DNA of 64,000 bases from Mycolicibacterium neoaurum VKM Ac-1815D. GTDB taxonomy: Bacteria > Actinomycetota > Actinomycetes > Mycobacteriales > Mycobacteriaceae. Position 1 is the stretch's first letter, and each line of letters begins with the position of its first letter. The notes beneath the pieces were generated by a model. The model did no database searches and was not told where the DNA came from. It saw only the letters and a program-made list of their open reading frames with translations. Position numbers and translations under genes: made by a program. This document shows positions 33,140-41,818 of this stretch, piece after piece. Location: assembly GCF_000317305.3 (NCBI RefSeq), contig NC_023036.2, forward strand, positions 3,410,001-3,474,000. Reading direction: 5' to 3'.

Positions 33140-34484
33140 CGACCTGCACCGCCTTCCAGAAGTAGTCGTGTACTCCACCGGCGGTGAACAGCCTGCGGAA
33201 GGTGAACCGCACCCGCGTGCCGACGGCCAACTCATCGGGACGCGCATCGGCGACTTCCAGCGTGCAACGACCGCCGCCGTCGATGTCGATCACGGCCTGC
33301 ACCATCGGGGGCGACGGCGAGAACGCCAGCCGGTCCACCGTGTAGGTCACCACGGTCCCGGCCAGATCACGGACGGCCACCTCGGCCATCTCGTCGGTGG
33401 CCTGACACTGCCGGCACACTCGCTGCGGCGGAAGGTGAACGAAACCGCAGGCTTTGCAGCGTGATCCGACGAGTCCGAACTTCCATTGCCGAGCCCGGCC
33501 GGCGGGCGGCGCGGCCGGGCGATCCGGTTCCGGTCGACGCGGGGCCTCCCGCTCGACCAGACCGCGCCACGACAGGTAGGTCAGGTACTCGACGGCCGAA
33601 CCGGCCGCGCGCTGCGCACTCAGCGGTCGCGACTGGCGGTGCCGGCCGAGCGCGGCGGTGGCCGCGAACACCACGACATCACACCCATCGGCGGCGGAGA
33701 CGACCATGATGGTGTCCCCCGCCTCGGCGATGTCGAGAACGCCGGCCAGGGCGATGAACGGGTCGGCGGCACCACTGTGACCGATCGGCGAACTCGACAC
33801 CGACTTCTGGCCCTTGACCAACGTGGCTGCCCGCTTGAGGACCGCGGTGTTCGGGCAGGTGAGGACCACGTGGTCGACATCGGCACACCCCGCGGCCGCC
33901 AGGGCCGCACCCGCTGTGTCGCGGATCAACTCGGCGTAGAGCTCGGCGCCGAACCGCTCCTCCCAGAGCTGACCGGTGGCCTCGTCGGGGCTGCGCCACC
34001 GATCCAGGAATTCCGCCGTGCTCGAACGGATCGCCAACACCTCGGCAATCGGGTCGTCCGCACCGAACCACAGGGCCGCGGCACCGTCTCCGCCGGACTT
34101 CTCGTCGGCCGAGCCCGGCTTGCCCACCCGGACATCGGCGGCGACCACCAGGCCACCCTCGCGGGCCGCCGCGCGCAGACCGGCCATGGCACTACGCGCG
34201 GTCCCGCACAGGTCGGCGGTGAACACCTGGGCGGGAAGGCCCAGTGCCGCATGGACGGCGGTGGCGTTGGTCTTGTCGGCGTAGGCCGGGCTGCTGGTGG
34301 CCAGGTACAGCGCGTCCGGCACGACGTCGGAGGGCAACGCCCGAGCGGCCGCGGCGACGGCCATGGTCGTCGAATCCTCGTCGTAGGACGCGACGACGCG
34401 GTCACCACGGCGCAGTCCGATGGACGAACCCGCCAGCCGATGGTGCGGAAGGTAGCTCGCGTACCCGCACAGCCCGATCGTCAC
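33129..34484 (-). CDS. HMG-CoA synthase/KAS III-like domain fused to DUF35 (Zn-ribbon/OB)
   Basis: A 451-residue fusion. Residues 1 to about 300 form a thiolase-fold condensing domain with the nucleophile-position Cys93 in TADLCGTARSAMAG, plus LATSSPAYADKTNA and PIGHSGAADPFIAL. Residues about 335-451 are a DUF35 domain with the zinc-ribbon cysteines 343, 346, 357 and 360, and an OB-fold tail. It starts at GTG 34484 overlapping the thiolase stop (GTGA). In archaea an HMG-CoA synthase, a thiolase and a DUF35 protein form one channeling complex. Here two are fused and thiolases flank both sides. Confidence 0.86.
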   Translation of the reverse strand: MTIGLCGYASYLPHHRLAGSSIGLRRGDRVVASYDEDSTTMAVAAAARALPSDVVPDALYLATSSPAYADKTNATAVHAALGLPAQVFTADLCGTARSAMAGLRAAAREGGLVVAADVRVGKPGSADEKSGGDGAAALWFGADDPIAEVLAIRSSTAEFLDRWRSPDEATGQLWEERFGAELYAELIRDTAGAALAAAGCADVDHVVLTCPNTAVLKRAATLVKGQKSVSSSPIGHSGAADPFIALAGVLDIAEAGDTIMVVSAADGCDVVVFAATAALGRHRQSRPLSAQRAAGSAVEYLTYLSWRGLVEREAPRRPEPDRPAAPPAGRARQWKFGLVGSRCKACGFVHLPPQRVCRQCQATDEMAEVAVRDLAGTVVTYTVDRLAFSPSPPMVQAVIDIDGGGRCTLEVADARPDELAVGTRVRFTFRRLFTAGGVHDYFWKAVQVDAQ

Positions 34485-35689
34485 GAGACACCCTCGAACA
34501 CCGCCGCCAGGCCCTGGCCGCCACCGATACACATCGTCTCCAACCCGAGGCCTCCCCCGCGCCTGCCCAGTTCATGCAGCATCGTGGTCATGATCCGGAC
34601 CCCGGTGGCTCCGATCGGATGACCGAGCGATATCCCGGAACCGTTGACGTTCAAGCGATCTTCGACATCGGCCGGGCTCACGCCCCACCCGGCCAGCACC
34701 GCGAGCACCTGCACGGCGAAGGCCTCGTTGATCTCGATCAAGGCCAGATCGTCGAAGGACAGCCCCGTCCTGGCGAAGAGCTTCTGGGTGGCGCCTACCG
34801 GCCCGATCCCCATCCGGGAGGGCTCACATCCCACGGCGGCCCAGCCACGCAGATATCCCAGCGGCTGCAGCCCGAGTTCGTCGAGCCGGTCCTCGGCGAC
34901 GACCAGACAGGCCGCGGCGGCATCGTTCTGCTGACTGGAATTGCCTGCGGTGACGGTGCCACCGGGGGTGATGGTGCGCAGCCGGGCGAGGGTTTCGGCC
35001 GTGGTGTCGGGTCGGATGCCCTCGTCCGCGGCGAAGAGCTGTGGTTCACCGCGGCGGGCAGGCACCTCGATCGCCACCGTCTCCGCGTCGAACAACCCGT
35101 CCTTGTGGGCCGCGGCGGCGCGCTGATGACTGCGGGCGGCGAACGCGTCGGCCTGCTCGCGGCTGATTCCGTAATCCGTGGCGAGGTTCTCCGCGGTCTC
35201 GATCATCCCGCTGATGGCGCCGAATCTCCATTCCGGCTGCGAACGTTCACGACCGCGGTCGAGGCGGTCGTAGAGCATCTGGTTGCCTGCGCGCGATCCC
35301 CAGCGTGCCGACGTGGTGTAGTGCTCGATATTGCTCATCGATTCGACCCCACCGGCGAGCACCACGTCGGCGGCACCGGTCTGCACCGTCATCGCGGCGG
35401 TGATGACAGCCTGCAGCCCACCGCCACAGCGCCGGTCGATCTGCAGGCCGGACACCCCGATCGGAAGGCCGGCGTGCAACGCCGCCCACCGACCGATACA
35501 CGGTGCCTCGGAGTTGGCATAGGACTGCGCGAACACGACATCCTCGATGCGTTCGGGATCGACCGCACTGCGTTCCACGACGGCCTTGATCACTCGTGCA
35601 GCAAGGTCTTCGGCTCGCATCGGGCGCAGACTCCCCCCGAAGGTGCCGACCGGGGTCCGCACCGGGGCGACGATGGCGGCGCGCCTCAC
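34481..35689 (-). CDS. Acetyl-CoA acetyltransferase / 3-ketoacyl-CoA thiolase
   Basis: A 402-residue classical thiolase with Cys88 (DRRCGGGLQA), His357 (GHPIGATGVR) and Cys387 (MCIGGGQG), and NEAFAV. All three catalytic residues are kept, so it should be active in thiolysis of a 3-ketoacyl-CoA. GTG start overlapping the previous stop (GTGA); the same kind of overlap links it to the HMG-synthase/DUF35 gene. Second classical thiolase of the window beside that at 2477. Confidence 0.93.
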   Translation of the reverse strand: MRRAAIVAPVRTPVGTFGGSLRPMRAEDLAARVIKAVVERSAVDPERIEDVVFAQSYANSEAPCIGRWAALHAGLPIGVSGLQIDRRCGGGLQAVITAAMTVQTGAADVVLAGGVESMSNIEHYTTSARWGSRAGNQMLYDRLDRGRERSQPEWRFGAISGMIETAENLATDYGISREQADAFAARSHQRAAAAHKDGLFDAETVAIEVPARRGEPQLFAADEGIRPDTTAETLARLRTITPGGTVTAGNSSQQNDAAAACLVVAEDRLDELGLQPLGYLRGWAAVGCEPSRMGIGPVGATQKLFARTGLSFDDLALIEINEAFAVQVLAVLAGWGVSPADVEDRLNVNGSGISLGHPIGATGVRIMTTMLHELGRRGGGLGLETMCIGGGQGLAAVFEGVS

Positions 35690-35940
35690 TGGTCACCGCG
35701 CCAACGGTCGGCGGACGGATCCAGCAGGCTGTTGAGCCGCTCGTCGGGCAACCAGACGATGGTCTCCAGTTCCAGGGCATCCAGGAAACGCACCCGGCCG
35801 GTGCGCAGGTCCTGCACCCGCAGCCGCGGCGAGTTGGCGGTGTCGTCGATACTGACCGCGACCTGTGCGAACTCGCTTCCGACCACCGCACCGGCACCCT
35901 CGACGTGCACGGGTGCCGTCGGATCGAACTCAATACTCAT
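35686..35940 (-). CDS. Conserved-looking 84-aa protein in the dioxygenase operon, unknown
   Basis: An 84-residue acidic soluble protein (begins MSIEFDPTAPVHVEGAG) that seems beta-rich: SEFAQVAVSID, RLRVQDLRTGRVRFLDALE, ETIVWLPDERL. It has no cysteine pairs for a metal centre, so it is not the missing ferredoxin. It begins eight bases after the dioxygenase beta-subunit stop and overlaps the thiolase start by four bases, so it is firmly in the operon. I do not recognise it. A small accessory or substrate-sensing role is only a guess. Confidence 0.7.
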   Translation of the reverse strand: MSIEFDPTAPVHVEGAGAVVGSEFAQVAVSIDDTANSPRLRVQDLRTGRVRFLDALELETIVWLPDERLNSLLDPSADRWRGDQ

Positions 35941-35948
35941 GCTGTTCC

Positions 35949-36482
35949 TCAGATCAGAAAGCTCAGGGTGGGGATCGGCTTGTCGGCGTCGACGAGCTGG
36001 ACCAGCTTGTAGGACAACTTCAGTTCCGCGCCGTCACAGCGCAGCCGATAGGTGGTCCGGCCGCCCCAGATGTGATTACCGCGCGGCCGGGACTCCACGA
36101 CCAGGAAGTTGGCACCGACCTCGAGATCGACACCGCCGTGCGCATTGGCCCGGCCACCGAGCAGTTCGATGTTGGAGATCAGGCGACGCAGATGCGACGG
36201 TGGCGCCTGGGCATAGCGGCGCCCGGTGCGAACCTGCTTGAGCCGGGTCGAGATCCGGCTGCGATTGTCGAAGATGATCGACATCTGCCGGGACGGGTCG
36301 CTGGCCACGGTATCGGCGGGCACCCAGTACAGCGCGTCGTCGGTCCACAGGGCTTCCCACGCGTCGTAGTCGTTCTCGTCGGCGTGCCGGGCCTCGCGGT
36401 AGATGAACTGCTCGACCTCGGCACGGTCGAAGCCGTCGGGCACCGCCAGCAAGTCCTTGCCCTGATTCACGGACGTCGTCAC
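35949..36482 (-). CDS. Ring-hydroxylating dioxygenase beta subunit
   Basis: A 177-residue NTF2-like small subunit of a Rieske non-heme iron dioxygenase. Typical segments are VEQFIYREARHADENDYDAW, LWTDDALYWVPAD, a RISTRLKQ stretch and the C-terminal KLSYKLVQLVDADKP. It has a structural role in an alpha3beta3 hexamer. GTG start at 36482 with GAGAGG eight bases upstream, and it directly follows the alpha subunit. No ferredoxin or reductase gene is adjacent; the ferredoxin/FprB pair at 7541-9365 is the nearest possible source of electrons. Confidence 0.9.
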   Translation of the reverse strand: MTTSVNQGKDLLAVPDGFDRAEVEQFIYREARHADENDYDAWEALWTDDALYWVPADTVASDPSRQMSIIFDNRSRISTRLKQVRTGRRYAQAPPSHLRRLISNIELLGGRANAHGGVDLEVGANFLVVESRPRGNHIWGGRTTYRLRCDGAELKLSYKLVQLVDADKPIPTLSFLI

Positions 36483-36484
36483 GG

Positions 36485-37765
36485 CTAATTCCTCTCCATC
36501 AACGTCTTGTAATGCGACCAGAAACCGCGCATCCCGGTTTCGTCGGTGTTGGTGCCGATGGTGAAGCCGTTCTCGTCGACCCGCTCCCGGTTCATTCCCC
36601 GCCGCACGTCGAGCCACTCCGGGCTCAGCGCCGCGATGCCCTCCTGATTGCGTTCGTACATCTCGGTATCGTCGGCCAGCAGCATGCCGGCCGGTCCGAC
36701 GGATCCGATGCACTGGGACACCATGCGCCGGTTCAGTTCCGGTGCCCCGGCCAACTGGACCGCGGTGGCGTACTGGACACATTCGTCGACGGAGACGGGC
36801 TGGATGTTGAACACCTGGATCTCGGCGATGAACAGGTTCGGAAAGATCATCACGTGCGGCGCACCCTCGATCAGGATCCGTTCGGCATCCGCACCGTGGG
36901 TGGCCCGCATCGCCGCGACGTAATCGGGCACCCGTGACTCGGTGGTGCCGAACCATCGCATGGGCTGGGCATACTTGCGGAACTCCGGGCGCAGGTCGTT
37001 CTCGCTGTGCCCGTTGCCGAGATCACGCGTCACCGCGGTCGACGAATCGCTGTAGAGCGGGCCGATGGTGCTGCCGGTGACCCCGAAGATGGACCCGTGC
37101 ACGAACTGCGGGTGATAGCCGTCGGTCTCGTTCTCGGCGAGCAACTTCCAGTTGGCGCGCGCCTTGTGCTGCAGCCAGCCGGCGGTCAGCTCGACGCGGC
37201 CCTGTGGAGACAACCGGGTCAGCCGGTCGATCTCACCGGCTGCGGCTCCGAGGTGTTCGATCAGGGACGGGCCGTCGGGCGCGAAGCTGCCGAAGACGAA
37301 GCCGCCGTAGGAGTCCACCCGGGGGACCCGCCCCATGGCCAGGTCGAGCTTGCGGCCACCGTAGCCCTTGAAGAACGGGAATCCGATCAGATCGCCGTCA
37401 TTGCGGAAGGTCCAGCCGTGGTACGGGCACCGGAAGGTGCTCGAGTTGCCCTTGGCATCGTCACACACCTGGTTGCCGCGGTGCGCACACCGGTTGAGCA
37501 GCAGATGGATCTGGCCATCGCGGTCGCGGGTCATGATGACATCCTGCGGACCGAGCTTCTTGCGCACGTAGTCGTTGGGCTGTGCCACTTCGCTCTCGTG
37601 ACCGACGAAAACCCATGTCCGATACCAGATCTTCTCCAATTCCTCGGCGAAGATCGACGGATCGGTGTAGAGGCTGCCGTGCACCTTCTCCGGCCGGATC
37701 AGGCGCTCGTACCGGCTGGCTGTCCCCGCGCCGGCGTCGACGACAGATGTCGTGGGAGGTGTCAT
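36485..37765 (-). CDS. Ring-hydroxylating (Rieske) dioxygenase alpha subunit
   Basis: A 426-residue oxygenase subunit. The Rieske 2Fe-2S ligands are Cys93 and His95 (NRCAHRGNQ) and Cys113 and His116 (FRCPYHGW). The mononuclear iron site follows in NETDGYHPQFVH with Asp215 bridging, His218 and His223 as ligands. It would dihydroxylate an aromatic or unsaturated ring. GGAG precedes the ATG and the start overlaps the crotonase stop (ATGA). Relatives include aromatic-acid and diterpenoid dioxygenases, but substrate cannot be read from sequence. Confidence 0.94.
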   Translation of the reverse strand: MTPPTTSVVDAGAGTASRYERLIRPEKVHGSLYTDPSIFAEELEKIWYRTWVFVGHESEVAQPNDYVRKKLGPQDVIMTRDRDGQIHLLLNRCAHRGNQVCDDAKGNSSTFRCPYHGWTFRNDGDLIGFPFFKGYGGRKLDLAMGRVPRVDSYGGFVFGSFAPDGPSLIEHLGAAAGEIDRLTRLSPQGRVELTAGWLQHKARANWKLLAENETDGYHPQFVHGSIFGVTGSTIGPLYSDSSTAVTRDLGNGHSENDLRPEFRKYAQPMRWFGTTESRVPDYVAAMRATHGADAERILIEGAPHVMIFPNLFIAEIQVFNIQPVSVDECVQYATAVQLAGAPELNRRMVSQCIGSVGPAGMLLADDTEMYERNQEGIAALSPEWLDVRRGMNRERVDENGFTIGTNTDETGMRGFWSHYKTLMERN

Positions 37766-38547
37766 TGGTGGGCTCCTTGCCGAGATCCGAACGATGGGCG
37801 TCGCTTCTGTGCGAACGCGGCGATACCTTCTGCGAAATCCGCACTGCCGAAAAGCCTTGCCTGGTGTGCGGCCTCATGGTCGAGGACCTCGACAGGCGGC
37901 AGGGTGGGCGCGACGGCCAGCAGTTCCTTGATCACGCCGTAGGCCTGCGCGGGACCGGCGGCCAACCGTTGCGCGTCCGCGCGCGCTACGGCCAGCGCCG
38001 CGCCGGGATCGGTGAGGGCATCGACCAAGCCCCAGGGCTGGGCGGTCTCCGCGGTCACCGGCTCGGGCATCAGCAGCATCTGGCGGGCGCGCGCGACACC
38101 GACCCGTTGCGGTAGCGAGGCATAGGCGCCCATGTCGCCGGCCAACCCGACATTGGTGAAGGTGGTGGCAAATCGCGCATCGCGGGCGGCGATCACCCGG
38201 TCGCATGCGGCCGCCAGCGCCGCACCGGCACCGAAGGCGGCACCCTCCACCGCGGCGATGACGGGTTTGGGGGTGTTCCAGATCGCCCGGATGACACGCT
38301 GGGCCATCTGAGCCCGCTCCATGGCCTCGTTCTCGGACATGAGCTTCATCGTGGAGATATCGCCGCCGGAGCAGAACGTGCTGCCCGCACCGGTCAGCAC
38401 GATCACCCGCACCTGCGGGTCGGCATCGGCGGCCTCCAGCGCGTCGGCGAGCTCCAGGCGCAACGGAATGTCGATGGCGTTGCGCACCTCGGGCCTGTTG
38501 AGGGTCAGGACGCGCACGGCGCCGTCGTCTTCGACGAGGACGTTCAT
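37762..38547 (-). CDS. Enoyl-CoA hydratase/isomerase-family protein (crotonase)
   Basis: A 261-residue crotonase: LTLNRPEVRNAID, oxyanion residues in FCSGGDISTMK and GAAFGAGAAL. Neither of the two glutamates of a classical enoyl-CoA hydratase is present: the positions fall in GAALAAACD and FTNVGLAGDMG. An isomerase, hydrolase or ring-opening lyase role is therefore more likely than simple hydration. ATGA overlaps on both sides place it firmly in the dioxygenase operon. Confidence 0.88.
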   Translation of the reverse strand: MNVLVEDDGAVRVLTLNRPEVRNAIDIPLRLELADALEAADADPQVRVIVLTGAGSTFCSGGDISTMKLMSENEAMERAQMAQRVIRAIWNTPKPVIAAVEGAAFGAGAALAAACDRVIAARDARFATTFTNVGLAGDMGAYASLPQRVGVARARQMLLMPEPVTAETAQPWGLVDALTDPGAALAVARADAQRLAAGPAQAYGVIKELLAVAPTLPPVEVLDHEAAHQARLFGSADFAEGIAAFAQKRRPSFGSRQGAHQ

Positions 38548-39347
38548 CGTCCGACGAACTTCGGTGTGCGGCGCTCGATCACGGCGCGTAGCCCCTCGAG
38601 AGCGTCCGCGGTCCCTGACAACTCGGACACGGTGCGTGATTCCTCGGGAAGACGCTCCTCGATGGAGGCGCCCACCCCCGACCACACGAGGCGCTTGGTG
38701 GCAGAGAGCGCGAGGGTGGGCATCGCGGCCAGCTCGGCGGCGATCGCGTCGGTGCGGGTGACCAACTCGTCGTCGGCAACCACCTCGGTGATCAGGCCGA
38801 TATCGGCGGCTTCCTGGGCGCTCAGCGTCGGATTGGTCAACAGGATGCGCAGGGCCTGGCGCAACCCGACCAGTTGGGCCAGCGTCACCGACGAACCGCC
38901 GTCGGGGGCCATTCCGACCCGCACCGCACCGGAGAAGAACTTCGCCGAGCGAGCGGCGACGACGATATCGGATGCGCACACCAGCCCGAGACCGCCACCT
39001 CCGGCGGCGAATCCCTGTACCGCGGTGACCACCGGTACCCGGAGTTGGAACAGGGCGGCGGTGGCCAGCTGCAACCAGGCCGTCGCCTCGCGCAGGTAAT
39101 CCGGCAGCGCCTCCCCCTTGGACTCGAAGGTGTGCACGTCGCCACCGGCGCAGAAGTTGCGTCCCGCACCCGAGAGCAGCACCACCTTGACGGCCGGATC
39201 GGCATGGCAGGCCAGCACCTCGGCGTGCAGTGCCTTGAGTGTGTCGACGTTCAGGCCGTTGGCGATGTGCGGGCTGTTGAGTTGTAGCCGGGCGATACCG
39301 TCGGCGCCCACCTCCCGCAACACCGGGGCAGTACTGGTCTCGCTCAT
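38544..39347 (-). CDS. Enoyl-CoA isomerase-like crotonase (PaaG-like active site)
   Basis: A 267-residue crotonase with FCAGGDVHTFESKG and GFAAGGGGLGLV for the oxyanion hole. Instead of the hydratase glutamates it has APDGGSSVTLAQLVG, where the Asp matches the catalytic aspartate of PaaG/1,2-epoxyphenylacetyl-CoA and dienoyl-CoA isomerases. Double-bond migration is thus the favoured reaction. ATGA coupling to the next crotonase. Confidence 0.88.
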   Translation of the reverse strand: MSETSTAPVLREVGADGIARLQLNSPHIANGLNVDTLKALHAEVLACHADPAVKVVLLSGAGRNFCAGGDVHTFESKGEALPDYLREATAWLQLATAALFQLRVPVVTAVQGFAAGGGGLGLVCASDIVVAARSAKFFSGAVRVGMAPDGGSSVTLAQLVGLRQALRILLTNPTLSAQEAADIGLITEVVADDELVTRTDAIAAELAAMPTLALSATKRLVWSGVGASIEERLPEESRTVSELSGTADALEGLRAVIERRTPKFVGR

Positions 39348-40156
39348 GTGGTCTCCCTGTTCTTGAACGCCGACACACCGGCCTGTCCGGCCGATCCGCT
39401 CAGTCGTGCGACGACGGCATCGGTTTCGTGGCGATTGGCGGCGGCGAGATCGGTGTCCAACCCCGCCACGACGAGTTCCTTGATGGCGGTCAGGGCCGAG
39501 CGGTCTCGGCCCGCGAGCCGGGCGGCGAACGCCTGCACCGAATCGTGGAACACCTCGGGTGCGAATGCCCGGTAGGCGAGCCCGATCCGCACCGCATCGA
39601 TCCCGCTGAACTTGTCACCGGAGAGCAGCAATCCCAGGGCCTGCTGGCGACCGAGGATGCGCGGCAGCCGTGCGGTGCTGCCCCCGCCGGGGATCATGCC
39701 GAAGTTGACGTGGTTGTCCGCAATCCGCGCCTGCTCGCAGACCAGCACGATATCGGCGGCCTGCATCAGTTCGAATCCGCCGGCCATCGCGACACCGTCC
39801 ACCGCGGCCACCACCGGGACCGGCAGTCCTGCGATGACATCGCAGGCATCCTTGAACGTGGTGAACAGCGTGCGCAACGCGTCGGGCCCGTCTGCCCGAA
39901 GCCGCTGCACCTCGTCGAAATCGCCTCCGGCGCAGAAATTTCCACCCGAACCACGAATGATCACGGCATGCACGTCAGTGCGCTGCCCCAGACCCGTCAA
40001 CGCGGCGCCCAGCGCTCGGGCCAAGGCCACGTTGACGGCGTTCATCCGGTCGGGGCGGTTCAGCGTGATCCAGCCGATGTGCTCGCGGACCTCGACGAGC
40101 ACCTCGGCATCGTTCGCTCCGGGATCGTCTACTTCGGCAGCACCGTATGCGTTCAC
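39344..40156 (-). CDS. Enoyl-CoA hydratase-like crotonase
   Basis: A 270-residue crotonase with ITLNRPDRMNAVN, FCAGGDFDEVQ and AMAGGFELMQAAD. The Glu in GGFE occupies the first hydratase position. The second position reads NHVNFGMIPGGGSTARL with Asn instead of Glu. Of the three consecutive crotonases this is the most hydratase-like. Translation begins at GTG 40156, overlapping the SDR stop (GTGA). Confidence 0.88.
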   Translation of the reverse strand: MNAYGAAEVDDPGANDAEVLVEVREHIGWITLNRPDRMNAVNVALARALGAALTGLGQRTDVHAVIIRGSGGNFCAGGDFDEVQRLRADGPDALRTLFTTFKDACDVIAGLPVPVVAAVDGVAMAGGFELMQAADIVLVCEQARIADNHVNFGMIPGGGSTARLPRILGRQQALGLLLSGDKFSGIDAVRIGLAYRAFAPEVFHDSVQAFAARLAGRDRSALTAIKELVVAGLDTDLAAANRHETDAVVARLSGSAGQAGVSAFKNRETT

Positions 40157-40899
40157 ATGTATCTCCCGCCGCCGACCTCGATCACTGTGCCGGTGATGTA
40201 GCTGGACAGGCCCGAGCCGAGGAAGACCACCGCCCCGGCCACCTCACCGGGTTCGCCGGCCCGTTTCATCGGGACGTCGGCCTCGCGCTGGGCGAACACC
40301 TCCGGCGGCATGGCCGCGGTCATGGGGGTGCGGATGAGCCCGGGTTGGATGGCGTTGACCCGCACGTTGTGGTGGGCAACCTCCTTTGCCGCGGCTTTGG
40401 TCAGACCGACGATGCCCGCCTTCGCGGCGCTGTAGTTGGTCTGTCCGGGATTTCCCGATTTCCCGGACAGCGAGGAGATGTTGACGATGCTGCCGGACTT
40501 CTGTTCCCGCATCACCGCCGAGGCTTCCCGGATGCCGAGCCAGGTGCCGCGCAGGTGCACGGTGATGACGGCGTCGAAGTCGGACACCTGCATCTTCTTC
40601 AGCGAGGCATCACGGGTTATCCCGGCGTTGTTGACGAAGATGTCGAGTCGGCCGTAGTGGTCGACCGTGCCGGACACCAGGTCGCGCACGGCATCCTCGG
40701 AGGTGACATCGCAGGCGACGCCGCGGCAGTCGCCGGCAGGTCCCGCCACCTCGGTGGCCGCCCGCGCGGCCGCGGTCTCGTCGAGGTCGGCGAACACCAC
40801 CCGGGCACCGTGCTCGTACAACGTTCGCCCGATCTCCAACCCGATACCCTGCGCGGCACCGGTCACCACGGCGACCTTGTCCTGGAGCAGTCTTTCCAC
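40153..40899 (-). CDS. SDR, 3-oxoacyl reductase/hydroxyacyl-CoA dehydrogenase type
   Basis: A 248-residue FabG-like SDR. VTGAAQGIG, CDVTSEDAV, NNAGITRDASL, catalytic Ser142/143, Tyr156 and Lys160 (TNYSAAKAG), and the C-terminal ITGTVIEVGGG. GTG start with GGGAG upstream. First gene of the minus-strand operon that continues through the crotonases, dioxygenase and thiolases to 31934. It could be a 3-hydroxyacyl-CoA dehydrogenase or a cis-dihydrodiol/ring-alcohol dehydrogenase, both of which the pathway needs. Confidence 0.92.
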   Translation of the reverse strand: MERLLQDKVAVVTGAAQGIGLEIGRTLYEHGARVVFADLDETAAARAATEVAGPAGDCRGVACDVTSEDAVRDLVSGTVDHYGRLDIFVNNAGITRDASLKKMQVSDFDAVITVHLRGTWLGIREASAVMREQKSGSIVNISSLSGKSGNPGQTNYSAAKAGIVGLTKAAAKEVAHHNVRVNAIQPGLIRTPMTAAMPPEVFAQREADVPMKRAGEPGEVAGAVVFLGSGLSSYITGTVIEVGGGRYM

Positions 40900-40928
40900 C
40901 CGGAATCTCCCATCGCACGAGGCATAGA

Positions 40929-40963
40929 CAAATCTAACCGAAATTTCTAATCTAGGTTAAATC
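40929..40963. promoter_or_regulatory. Regulon operators, site I (two overlapping, divergent)
   Basis: AAATTTCTAATCTAGGTTAA followed by ATC on + (40941-40963) matches the motif and faces the SDR at 41011. An overlapping reverse copy (CAAATCTAACCGAAATTT, 40929-40946) faces the minus-strand dioxygenase operon. Confidence 0.6.
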
Positions 40964-41010
40964 AATTGGTCGGACGGTTTCAACCATGGGGCCACCGAGA
41001 AGGGATCGAC

Positions 41011-41808
41011 ATGGATCTGGGACTGTCGGGGGCTCGCGTCGTCATCACCGGAGGCGCGTCCAACATCGGGCGCGGCATCGTGCATGAATTCGCCGCCGAA
41101 GGCGCACGCATCGTGCTCAACGACATCGACGCACCGCAGGCCGACAAGGTCCGGGCCGAAGCGCTGGAACGCGGTGCCGTCGAAGTAGAGCTCGCCATCG
41201 AAGACCTGACAGTCGACGGTGCCGCCGAACGCACCGTCGAAGCAGCGGTCTCGCAATGGGGCGGCGTCGACGTCCTGGTCAACAATGCCGGGTGGAGTGT
41301 GCCCGGCTTCGTCGCCAGCGATACCGACCGGCAAAAATGGCAGCGCACCATCGAGATCAACTTCTTCAGCGCCGTGGCCGCCACCCAGGCCGCCATCGCG
41401 GCCATGAAGGATGCCGGAGGCGGTTCGATCGTCTTCATCTCCAGCGACGCCGCCTTCGGCCAGATCCGCCAAGGCATCTACGGCGCGTCGAAAGCGGCCA
41501 TGGTCGCCTTCGCGCGCACCACGGCGCGTGAACACGGCCGCCACGGAATCAGGTCGAACATCGTCTGTCCGGGCCTGGTGATGCCGGAGGGCCCCGAGGC
41601 GGTCGGGGCCGCCAGCCTCTGGGCGGTCGGCCAGGACGAGGTGTTCAACCCCAAGCAGATCGACTTCATGCTCAAGGACACCCCGATGCGTCGACTCACC
41701 ACCGCCGAAGATGTCGCGCGCGCCGTGTTGTGGTTCGCCTCCCCGACCGCCGCCCGCCAGGTCACGGGCCAGATGATCTCCGTCAGCGGCGGATACACGA
41801 TGCCGTGA
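41011..41808 (+). CDS. Short-chain dehydrogenase/reductase
   Basis: A 265-residue SDR with VITGGASNIGRG, NNAGWSVPGF, Ser144/145, Tyr157 and Lys161 (GIYGASKAA), and VTGQMISVSGGYTMP at the C-terminus. AAGGG before ATG 41011 fixes the start. It is a monocistronic plus-strand gene sharing the divergent operator I with the dioxygenase operon and ending at a strong hairpin. Candidate substrates are ring or side-chain alcohols of the pathway. Confidence 0.92.
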   Translation: MDLGLSGARVVITGGASNIGRGIVHEFAAEGARIVLNDIDAPQADKVRAEALERGAVEVELAIEDLTVDGAAERTVEAAVSQWGGVDVLVNNAGWSVPGFVASDTDRQKWQRTIEINFFSAVAATQAAIAAMKDAGGGSIVFISSDAAFGQIRQGIYGASKAAMVAFARTTAREHGRHGIRSNIVCPGLVMPEGPEAVGAASLWAVGQDEVFNPKQIDFMLKDTPMRRLTTAEDVARAVLWFASPTAARQVTGQMISVSGGYTMP

Positions 41809-41818
41809 GCGCGCGTGT

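Noticed and set aside
34244..36241. A 665-codon plus-strand frame across the thiolase and dioxygenase region.
   Set aside because: Antisense shadow of the thiolase, 84-aa protein and beta subunit genes; no start signal or family.
31868..40963. Whether the operator motif is the KstR or KstR2 box of cholesterol catabolism.
   Set aside because: The known cores (AAC-x2-GTT; CAAG-x2-CTTG) are not present at these sites; the TTTTYGAATCTANGTTAAA pattern is consistently different.
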